64,000 nt of DNA from Pelecanus crispus (Eukaryota; Chordata; Aves; Pelecaniformes; Pelecanidae). A program made the position numbers and the translations under genes. The stretch covers positions 5,034,372 to 5,098,371 of the forward strand of contig NC_134655.1 in the NCBI RefSeq assembly GCF_030463565.1, given 5' to 3'. Below the pieces are notes generated by a model that had not been told where the DNA came from, made no database searches, and worked only from the letters and a program-made list of their open reading frames with translations. This document shows positions 33,611 through 44,700 of this stretch, piece by piece; within the stretch, counting starts at the first letter, position 1; each line of letters opens with the position of its first letter.

Positions 33611-36600
33611 CACACACCTTCCATGTGCCAAAGTTTATTTTTTTTCCAAAACTTGTTTCATCAAATAATTGGATATGAGCAGTTTTTAAAAAACAAACAG
33701 TTTGTGTTTTAACAAATTGTGAAGTTCCACAATTAAAATATCAACACAGCCGGTCTTGTGCTTAGGCTTCTTTTTAAAAAAATTATTAATTCGTAGAACA
33801 TAAACCCTCAAAATTTTTTTCCAGTTTGTGGCTAGTATATTTTCCACACATTCTGTATTCTTATAAAAGGAAGGAAGTCATGTAAAGGAACAGCTGTACA
33901 AGAATACATCTGAAGAAAAGCCTGAACAACCTAAATTATAGTAGCTCCTTTTAAATAAATATCCAATAAAAGGCACAAACCTGTTATGGGGAAAAACATA
34001 ACATACAAAACAAGACCTATTAAATAAATAAAGTGTGGGTTGGGGTGAGGGAAATCTGTTCCAGCACCTATTTTGTCATTGCTCCAAGATGAAATTCCAG
34101 CCAAACATTTGGTAGAGGATGAAACTTAATCACAAGGATACACCTTTGAGATATACTGAAAGATCTGCTGTTACAATTCCTGTTGTAACTGTACCAGTTA
34201 CTACAATCTCTTTAAATAAATGATCATGAGAATCTGCGTAGTGATGCATATATCAATGACAAGTCAAATACATCTTCAGAGTAATAGCAACAGGTTTTCT
34301 ATACTCCTAGCTATCAGTAATATATAAATGATAACATGTACAGTTTCCATTGCTCAAAAATATAATCTTTTAAATGGAAATAAATGACTGATACACAGTG
34401 CCTTTAGATGTTGTCCTTACAATACAAACTACCCAAAACAAAGTTTTCCTTTTTATGTACAAATTAAGCACCGATCCACAGTGCCTACTATTCTAATTGT
34501 AACCCCACCCTCCCTGCCACACATCAAAAAACCCAGATGGGGATACACCCTGTATTCAATCTTGTAGTCAGAAGTTTTTTTGGTGGTGGAGTTTTTCGGT
34601 TGGGGTTTGGTGGGGTTTTTTTGGGGGGGGGGGAAGTCCATTTGTTATTTTTACCTACAAGTATTCCACCACTATGTGCACAGAACTGAGATTTCTTAGT
34701 ACATGTGTCCAAAAAAAAAATCAATTCAATAACTTCTTGGAGGCAAAGTCAAACTATATCTAGAGAACATTAGAAAATCCCAGTTATTTAAAAAGAGGTA
34801 CACTTTCAAGTCCAACAGGCCTAACACAATCAACCTTTCCAAATCGCCCAGAAGTTATCTTACAGTATATCCCATGAAAGACAGCCTCCCTGTAGCAGCA
34901 TGAAGTCCCAACAGTTAGGCTTGAACGACCCACTGAAGTACAATAATGCAAAGCACACAGCATACTTCAGGTCTCCTCCTTGTTCAGACAAACATGGAGT
35001 GACATCTTAGTTATCTTTCTGAAGTATTCAGAACAGGATTCTGATCAAACGAGTTGGAAGGAAACAAAAGGGAAAGACACATTTATATACACCTCTCTTC
35101 AGTGTTTTACTCATCACAACCACTATTCGCAACTCTTGCGGGCTATTACAGTCACCCTCAAGAACAACCTTTGTCTTCAAAGTGGTTTTTTTGGAGAACA
35201 AGTTCTGAGCCATAAAAGCCTTGACAGCATTTTAAGTCCTCGGTTTTTACTTCTGTATGAACTATGTTATTCAAAAGACAGTACTCTGCCATTTTATGCA
35301 TTCCAATATGTGCACAAGGAAGAGGTTGGCAAAAAGCAGTCCTGTGCACTTTTGTGCAGAGAGAAGTGTGTAAAGCAATCTTTTCTTCATAAGGATAAAT
35401 CTGAAAGCCGTGTTTTAATGTATCAAATGTTCTGAACGAGACTAAAAAGAAGGTAGCTTGTAGTTTTTAGGACATACTTTGTGGCTGTTTCTCCTTTTTT
35501 AATAGTAAATAAATTGGTATCAGACAGCTTTGCTACAAGAAAGCGTACCAAGGAACCATTAAAAAATCCAGAGCAAATCAGAAGTAGTGCAAACTATACC
35601 TAGTACTAAATCCATTTCTGAGTGAAGTACATTCCAGATATTCAGAATGCTCTGCAATAAAATTATAACAAATATATACTGTTTGCCAGGCATTTATTTG
35701 CATATTTTATTAAAATAACGGATTATTACTTACACAACTCAGTATGAAAGAGAGACCTAACAGCTTACGGTGCTAGGAACTGCCTGATTGTAGCACTCTC
35801 ACCTCTGTCATTAATGCCCAGACATTTATTACTACATGTACTAGTCTCATTTGAACTCAAAACTTTTCAATGCTGAACAAATCAATGGAATTCACTATTT
35901 CTTACTTAAAACAGTCCCCTCAACACAATGACCCATTCTAAATGGCATCTATTCCCTCATCAGGTGGAGGGTAACTCTAGGCACTGAAGAGCTCATTGGC
36001 TTAAAATTGTACAACTGTTCAACCCAATAAAGGTGGATTAAAGCTTGAAGCCCTTTCTAATTTGAACATTAAACTGCTATATACCAGTCCAAATTCTTAA
36101 AAAAAAAAAATCAATACACATTCAGAAACTAGTTTTAAGTTTCTGCAAGGTTACATTTCCCAGGAAGTTAGTGGTTATAGATTGCAAGGGTTGGGGTATG
36201 GTTTTGTATTTTGTTTCTTTTGAGTTGTTTCACTTGGCAAAAATATTTCCATAGGGTTAAGAAATACTACTTTTGCACTCTTTGGACAGAATTAAGCATT
36301 TAGAAAAAGGGAAGGCTTGTTCCCACTATGAGGAAAGTGCTGTATTTCAGAAGTTCTCTACAGGACAGTTTGACAAGATTCTCAGGCCTATTTGCATTCA
36401 TAGTGAGAGTCAGAGATATTTCTGCAATTATAGACTCCCCAAAAGATAAAAGACATGCTACTCTGGAGGTCTATTTATTGTATCAATAGAAAACTATTCA
36501 TTTTTTGGAAAACACAGCTTTAATATTAATCCTTAGTAGGAGTCATTTTACAGGAGAGCTTTTCATTGCATTCTGCCACAAAGCTTCTGGAAGAAAGGTG

Positions 36601-37494
36601 GCTCCCAATTCCATTTACTTGTTAATAACTACTTTTTGTTTTTTAATGCTATCACTTTTTATCAGACATTGAAAAATACAAGATAAGGCATTTTCATAGC
36701 TGATTTCAGTTCTGGAGGAAGATTGCTAAATACAAAAGGCGTGCCAGAAGTCTGTACGCATCTGACCCATCAAGAACAGCATACTTCATAAATTAGTTGA
36801 TTTAAAAGATTTTTCTCTCAAAAAGAGTCTGGATTTCTTAACATAGCATTTTTACCTTGAAATTACTACAGAAGAAAAAGATTACTGCAGCATTAAAGAA
36901 AAGATTATCTAAAAGTTTGCACATATTTACACATTTAAAAATAATTACTTTTATATGGTTTACAACTAGGTTCTTATTTCAAAAAAGCAGCACAAGCTAT
37001 TCTCTACAGCTGGATAATTTCAATACAGTTGCCAGTTCACAAGTGTCAGCACTATTGCAAGGTTTGCTTCTTTTGATGTAATGGATTTTTAAAAAAAAAC
37101 CCTGGATCTCTTGCCTCTTTTGCAGTTAGCAACAAGATTTTCAAATTGTTCCCATTTGCTGCTATTGGGGATACCTACATACCCTGGCTCCCAAAGCTAC
37201 TCTTCCTTGAGCTATGAAAGATGCTATCTGCAGAGAAGACACTCGATGGTAGCGCAGCTGCTGTCCCCTGTTGGAGGCTGCACATACCGTTCAGTAACAC
37301 CCTTGTTTCCCCTACTCCATCACAGACTTTCAGCCCGTATCAGAGCCTGGCTCTTTCAACTAACCATATAACACTGACATACCAATGGAGCAATTTATTA
37401 TTTTTATATATATAGATATACGTGTAATGTGTATGTATCTCGTTGATTCACAGCATTTCAAACTCACATTATAAGTTTGCAAATTACTATTAAG
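33611..37494 (-). other. Probable long 3' UTR of the CALM-like gene
   Basis: An AT-rich 3.9-kb stretch on the - strand lacks coding exons and holds several AATAAA signals. The most distal, at 33639-33634, is taken as the likely end. T- and G-rich homopolymers lie at about 34570-34632. The assignment depends on the last exon being correctly placed. Confidence 0.45.
33634..33639 (-). terminator. Candidate distal poly(A) signal of the CALM-like gene
   Basis: An AATAAA on the - strand, followed by GTGT-containing sequence at 33605-33620. It is the last strong signal before the intergenic space next to VBP1. Confidence 0.45.
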
Positions 37495-37803
37495 CTATTC
37501 TAATGTAAAAAAGCTGTCTGATTTCACACAATATTGGCCTGATAATGCAAGCATTGCTCTACCAGAGTATTTATTAGAGCACATAAAAATTTTATTGCTC
37601 AACTTCACTTGTGTTTTGTCTTGGTTACAACAGCCACAGAATTTATGGAGAAAATAAATAGCTTTGACATCCTCAATTAACTTCCTCAGGTAATCCACTG
37701 ATGAATAAGGTTGTCGAGCAATCATGTAACCCCTCTTCTCAGCTTTGAAGATGATAATCCAGCTTGCACCTTCCGAGTCAACCTCAATAAAATAAGTTTT
37801 CTG
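37495..37803 (-). CDS. Candidate last coding exon of the CALM-like gene or of an unknown gene
   Basis: A pyrimidine-rich run ending CTGCTCAG is followed by a 102-codon open frame to TAG (37495-37497). The first 55 or so codons look protein-like: TYFIEVDSEGASWIIIFKAE, then GYMIARQPYSSVDYLRKLIE, then a cysteine cluster FCGCC. The acceptor is phase 0, which fits the candidate exon at 38478-38516 and the end of the exon at 38637. I do not recognise the sequence. It has no counterpart in PICALM or SNAP91. Two AATAAA motifs lie inside the frame. It could be a lineage-specific C-terminal extension, an exon of another gene, or a chance open frame in the 3' UTR. Confidence 0.35.
   Translation of the reverse strand, partial: QKTYFIEVDSEGASWIIIFKAEKRGYMIARQPYSSVDYLRKLIEDVKAIYFLHKFCGCCNQDKTQVKLSNKIFMCSNKYSGRAMLALSGQYCVKSDSFFTLE
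37502..37540. repeat. 39-bp dispersed repeat, copy A
   Basis: It matches copy B at 38922-38960 at 35 of 39 positions in the same orientation. Copy A forms the end of the open frame in the candidate last exon. The matching stops abruptly on both sides, and it resembles no repeat family I know. Confidence 0.85.
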
Positions 37804-38477
37804 CTGAGCAGTTTTTAAAAACAAAACAAAAAAGTATCAGTGAGGAAACATGACTTCACACTGCAGTGACTGTTATAAACAAGAATCTCTAAAGCATTGC
37901 AATTCAAAATATTGTATTATACAGGGAAGAAACAGTTGCCCTGTTCAGGAATACATCATGGAAATACTGAAATTCAGTCTTTTCTTTTTTTACCAGTATT
38001 TGGTTGTTCTCACATCTTGCTGCTTTGGCGGCTCTACATAAACTGTATCTGTGAAGTAGAGATTACATATTAATGCCACTTACATACATGGTTTCTCAGT
38101 GGTTTAGAATTACGAATCTAGTCAACTGCCTTGTTACTTGAAAGTGAAGACTATAGGTTTTGGCACTTAAAAAAAAAGTCCCCAAAGAACATTAAGACCA
38201 ACATACTTGCATGACAGGAGTACACAGTTTTTTTTCAACTTGAATGATCTCTTGCCCATGCCTTTTTCGCCTCCCTGCCACCTGACCCTCGGAAAGCTTC
38301 ACCACTGCTCTACGCAGTATGACTAAACCAAGTATCCAGCTAATGTTATAGGAAGTCTAAATTCTACTTATCTTCACCACTCCCATTTTCTTAACATTCA
38401 GACAGTAAGAAGTTAGCCACTAAATCTTTACTCAATTTTTACTGTCTTCCTTGCTTCCTACATTTGCATGGTCTTAC

Positions 38478-38516
38478 CATCTGAATTCGCTTCCTCGCAA
38501 AAGCTGTTGCCCTTGA
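38478..38516 (-). CDS. Candidate small coding exon following the NPF exon
   Basis: A phase 0-0 stretch of 13 codons (SRATAFARKRIQM) lies between GGTTCCTCAG and ATG|GTAAGAC. The donor is good and the acceptor tract is short. It would insert a basic segment after the NPF-containing exon. PICALM instead ends with a tiny terminal exon encoding IQFM. Confidence 0.4.
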
Positions 38517-38636
38517 CTGAGGAACCCTGCACTTTGAAATGCGGAAATACATTAGTAGCCCTTCACAAAACGTTATTCTTGCTTCTACCAAGACTAAAGT
38601 TCCAATAGGATCTCAAGATTAAAGAAAACAGTTCAC

Positions 38637-38744
38637 CTGAGTTTCAGAAACAGGTGCAAAAGGATTTGTTGGCCTTAGACCAGGTTGCGTATACATCATT
38701 GACTGGGGTGCCATCAAAGGAGCAGCTCCAATCTGAGGAGGTAC
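38637..38744 (-). CDS. CALM-like exon 22 (NPF exon)
   Basis: A phase 0-0 exon of 36 codons: [20 protein letters not shown], then [13 protein letters not shown]. It aligns with the next-to-last exon of PICALM, and the NPF is an EH-domain ligand. If the donor (CAG|GTGAAC) is not used, the frame stops after five more residues, a possible alternative C terminus. Confidence 0.92.
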
Positions 38745-41700
38745 CTGTTAGAAAAACAAAAATACCACAAAATAGATATAGAAAATTCAAACTAATTCTA
38801 GAAAATGCATCTTTTCGCATTGTAATTATAGTAGAAAATAAGCATATAGACACACATGTAGTAAAGTCAAAGCTTTTAAAAAACTTGCTGTGTAAAACTT
38901 GAGTAATCTTTTCCAATGCGCAATGTGAAAAAGCTGTCAGATTTCACACACTATTGACCTTATGAAACAATACCTACAAGTTGCAGAATGATTTGAGCAT
39001 AATAATGCCTGCCATGAAACCCACGGGAGGATACAACTAGGTTTTTCGGGAATACAAGACAATCACATTTCTTACCATTCCATATATAGGCACTTGAGGT
39101 GTGGTCAGTGGGTATGCGATAGGAGCAGGTACCTTTAATCAAGAAAATTTTAATGTATTTTAGACAAGCTCATGCATACTAATAATATATATCTAAAACT
39201 GAAAAATACATATTTTTCAATACTTAAAATAACCAACATGTTTACAAGAAATTGACTTACATATCCAGGATAGTGTACTCCATTCTGGCACAGCAAAAGG
39301 AGTAAGGACAGAAAATTATTTAAGAAGTATTCAAACTGGAAATTCTAACCAAGGGACGGATTCAAGTCCAGTACCATAACTTGTCTGTAACTATGCTCAA
39401 CCCATTTATTAAAACAATTAAAGTGGGAGGAAAAAAGTGCAAGGACAGTAACATCAGTAACTATGCCTGTTAACTTGGATAGGCTCCCTGCCTAGAAAGC
39501 TATCACTAGTAAGACTTACAGCAAAAATAGAAATTTTAGTAAATCTAGCCAGATTTGAGTATATTGCTTGCACAAACATTTCTGTGAGATGCTTTTAGAG
39601 GGCACAGCATGCAATATTGCTTCTGCCTCCCATTATGTGTGAGAAGGGCATAGAGGAAAAAAAAAAACCAACAAGCAAGGAAGCCAGTGACCATTCAGCT
39701 TAAGAAACAAAACAGCAACAGATGTTTCATCAGGTACATGTTGCTCACATACTAATTTCTGATGTCTGCAACATATCACAATAAGAAAAAAGAAAAATGA
39801 AGAGCATCTTAAGCTGGTAATAACTTATATCAGGTTATGTTCATAGGCACAGTGATGCATGCATTTCACATTGCCATGCATTGTCAAGTAGTGCTAATTA
39901 TATTAAAAATGGAGTGCTAGTTAAAATACTTCACTATGAAAGAGTATGCAGACTATACATGAATTGGAGGATTAGTACTCTGAATGCCACAGACCAAGCT
40001 AGGACAGTTAGACCTTTCCAATACTGGGGCACTGATTTTAAAGATGCTCATAACTGAACTAGTTCTTTGCATCATTAATTGTTAGAATCCCAAGCAAATG
40101 AGTGAGCAGATACCTGGCATAAAACACTCAAATGCTTAGACCAGAAAGTATTAAACATGAACACATTAAAAAAACCCCCACACAACCCAAATCCACAGTG
40201 ATCAATGTGTACTAAGGTGCCCTCTATCTTCCAAAAATAAGAATGCATCAGCACTCTTAACATGTTCTAGAGCACCAAGAGGGGATAGAAAGATTTAATG
40301 GTCTCAGAAGTCTCACATAAAAGTGCTATACAAATGAGACATCCTTTCATCTGAATTTGAGTTTCATTTTTGAGTCCAATAGTGGATTTAATATTCTATT
40401 CGACTTTCACAATTTTGAATGAGCATACACATAAGATGAGGAACATAGGCATTACAGGCAAAGCTATTCTTATTGGAAAATAAAAGTCAGACAGCAGTCC
40501 AAAATTCATAGCAAATATGGCAATTACCCTAGTTGTATATGTAATAGAGATGAACATTCTAATTCCCTCCAAGGCAGCTATATTTCAGAAGTGGTTTGTA
40601 TTTGTATGAATATATATGAATAGAAGATACTTGAAAAATCTCTTTTAAAAGCATAGGAAGAGTCAGTTGCCTACAAATATCCCTCTAGTAAACGAAAATT
40701 CTTCATTTAACTAACTATAAAACTTCCACTTAGTATTTTGTACTGTCTTAAAAATATGAAGTTGCTGTTGAGCATTTTCAAAAGTCAAAAATGCTGCTTG
40801 ACCTGATAATTAAGGTGCCTTACAGGGGCTGCAGCAACATTTCATGTGATAGAACTGAAAAGGGGGTGAAGACTGGAAGGAACAGCAGTGTTGCCCTTGA
40901 AACACATTCTTAGGATCCTTAAAGGTGCATATGTGTGCATGCGGGGTCAGGGGTGAGGCATCTCAAACACGCACATCAGAAATTTTCTGGTTTGGGGTCA
41001 TTTTTTTCAATTAAAAAAGCACTTATGAACTGAGGTATGTCTCAACTGAAAGGCTAGTTATTTAAGTCTTTAATGGACAAGTTTTACAGTGAGGGGAAAT
41101 AAAGCATACTAAAATCTCTACCTCATTCAGTTTGACACGTGATCCTACAAGCATTGCCCCCTGCCCCCAGTCTTGTCCCAAACAGCCTTTGCTATTCTTA
41201 GTTAATTCAAGCAGGGAAGTAACATTTTCTAGAATGAAGCATTTCAATAGTACAGAAATTACCATATGTGGAATAGTGGGTAAGGGAGTAGGGTTCCATG
41301 TGGTCGATGTGCTTGTTTTTGCTTGCCAGTTTGTTCCACCAGTAAGTTTTTTCTCCGTAGGCTGGGTCCACTGCATATCTGATCTAAACCAACACTGTAG
41401 TATTAGTTTTCACAAAGTCAACAGCTAGAGTAACAACAACATAATGGAAAACCAAAACATGCCTTAATACGTGTACATAGCTGAAATCTACAGATGGAAG
41501 AAACACTCAGTATTTCAGTAACTATTTATATATCTCTGTTCCAGCAAGTATGAAGTCTGGGGGTTCTGTTTTGTGTTAAAAGTAAACTATCATTACTGCA
41601 CTGTATAGCGTAACAATTAATTGGAGTTTTATGTAACTGCAAGATGGTACTCCACAAAAATACTTAAATAGAAACACAGCAATTGCAAAACTAAAGTGAA

Positions 41701-44700
41701 TTACTTCAAAAGATAAGGTCAACCATGTTATGGTGACTAACCACAAACTCACTGTTTCAATGCTGTACTTCATAGCAGATTACTTTCAAGAGTTGAGACT
41801 CTTGCCATGTTAGTGCTGCTAAACTGTGCCAGAGACTACCAAATAGTTATGTAAGAATACTCTAAGTACATACATGCACTTACTTTTTGGATGGAGTTCC
41901 TCCAAAGCCGAGATCTGGAGGGGAAAAAGATACAGACAAAATCCCTAAGTATTTTTATTTTTGGGGGGAAAAAAAAGCTTGGTTTGTTTTCAGCAACAAA
42001 TGGGAAAGTTAAGTTTAAAAGCTTCACACTTACTTCCCACTAGATTAGCAAGTGAAGAATCGAGGTCATTTGCCAAAATTTTTCCACTTTGCTGGTTGGC
42101 TAAAGTGGCTCTTTGACTTTGTGGTGGTACTGTGGGTTGCAATACATCGTCTAGAAAGTTAAAAGCTAAACAAAGAACATAAAAGCAACTGTTAACAGAG
42201 CAGTTACATTGCATTTAATAAGAGACATCCATAAGCCAGGGAGGTTATTTTCTTTATAGAACACTTTAGTAGAGTGTTTATATGTGGAGGTTCAACATGC
42301 TGGAAGTGTTTAAGGCTTAGACAGAAGCACAGTTTAACCTCTTATTTTTTTATGGAACTACACTGTAGTTACTATCTAGTAGAATCTTTAATTTTACTTC
42401 AGCAGTAACTGATGGTATTTTTAAATGTAGATGAATCTCCCCTAAAACTGCAGAAGAAGGAAGGTTGTTAAAGGTAGTTTCAAAGTATTCTTTTAACACA
42501 ATATAGCAGTAGTTTCATGATGCTGCTAGTATCTTGAGTGTACACAAGAGCTCCTTTGCTATATATTCATAAGGACCTTGAATACATAGCAAAATAGCAC
42601 CAACAGAAAGATCGTAACTCAGTTATTCTTCAAGCAACATACACAGAACGAGTTATGCATTTTTATAAGTACAACGCCTCTCAATGAAGTTAGGGGGGAC
42701 CTCATTATGACATATCAAGAGAAAACACTCTAGTCATAAACACTGAAAACAGATTTAACATAAGCTTACCCGTTAAAGAGATATCCAGTGGGCCACGTTC
42801 AAAGTTCATTCCCCCAAAAAGAAAGGAAACTGTCATTACACAGTATATAAAATACGTCAAAACTAATTTTAAAGTAAATAACTACAAATGAACTGATTGC
42901 CTGTTATCTTATCAGCCCTATAATCAGCTTGCAAATGTATTAAGTTATTAGATTTTGAACTGCAATAGCAATTATGCTAAATTGTAAAGCAACTGTTACT
43001 TGTAGGGTGTAAATTAGTCATAAGATAGTTTTTACCACTGGTAGTCCTGTACTCCGGTGCTGCAGATTTTCCTCCAAAAACAGCATCAAAGTCCACATTA
43101 ATTGTTGAAGAGGTGGTACTTGGAGGAGCCGAATGAAGAGGAAAACCTAAAAAAAAAAGTTTAGAGTAATCAAATACACCCATGGAGTAATACCACTCAT
43201 TACAGTGAAACTAGAAAGTTAAAAAGAAAATTCAAATTACCATCAACAGTCAGAGGATGATACACAGAAGCATATGTAGGTTTATGACCACTAAAGTCAT
43301 CTTCGTAGTAAGAGAGAAGAAAATAAGGTCAGTTTAAAAGAGAAAAAGGAAGAGGGGACCCCAAAATTAAGTCTGCAGTTAAAAATTAAGGATTTTTAGT
43401 AATAAAAAGAGGATTGTTTAATTTAACAAATTTGAAGCGCTCAACTAACTCCTGCATTCCCCATTACAAAAGAGAAAGGAGGCTGCAGTTTGGAAGAAAT
43501 CAGCAAAAATTCCAGCAATATTGCAAGTCTTAGGATGTCTAGGTTGGGCAAGCTGAACAAAATGGTTAGTTATTTCAATTGTAGAAATAAAGCTTTAAGG
43601 AAACAGATAATTTACTACATCTGGAATTAATGCATCCTTTTCACTTGTTACTAACAAGTGAAGATTGGTCCAAACCACAAAAAGATTACACAGCCCAGTT
43701 TATTTAGCATTATCATCTCCAGTTGCAAAGAAATTACATGGGGTTTGTTTGTTTGGTTTTTTACCACTAAACAGTTCCACAGTTTGTTTGGAGGAAAAAG
43801 TAGAATTGATGAAAGGGGTGGTAGATTTTACAGCTTCTTCAACTGGCTTCATGTCAAAGATGTCCAGATGAGGTGGAGAACCAACACAACCATTTGAGGA
43901 CGAGAAAGGACCTTTCAGATGCAGAAGTGAAGAAAAGAATACAGACCACAAATAATGGAAAAGAAAAACAGACTGAAATGACTGAATATGAGAATCTCTA
44001 GGTAAAGTCAAACTGTAAACATTCCACCTAGTGACCAGCCCATTCTTATAGTTTCATATAAAAATCCTAACAGCTCTCTATTTAGGGAAAATTATTCTAG
44101 TATTGCCATTGGGTGGGAGGGGGAGAATGACAGAACATTATCCAAAAAAAAAGTTAGATACTACATTTTTGGCTTCAAGAATCTACCTTTGAAATAACAC
44201 ATAAGGGTATCAATTCCACCTATTAAAATACCAACACTTACAATGGCGTTAACATCGCCTTATTTCAGCATTTAAGACATTTCTTTGACATCTATCCCGA
44301 CTATTCTTTGGAGGGATGGGTGGGGGTACAGAGAATGCTGTGTCCAAGAAACTGGGAACGACAGCTTTGTTGTAGGAACTCTGAAGTCACCAACACCTTT
44401 TAAATGAAAAATGTATTAAATATCACTTAATGGAATGGAAATTCCATTAGCCCAGCATCTTTTCAGTTACATCTGCCTATTTTATATTTTGCAGCATTTT
44501 TAAACTTTGATTTTCAGTTACATTTCTTCTACCTGCCCCCTTTACTGAATAGCTCCTTCATTCCATCTACTGAACACTGATACTACTGCTACGCGTTAAA
44601 AAAAGTAACTTTTCTGTAACAGTTTGCCAGAGCTTTCAGATGACTTATTTTATACTCTGTCAAAGACAGAAATGTTTGGATGCAAAGTAATTAAGGTTTA

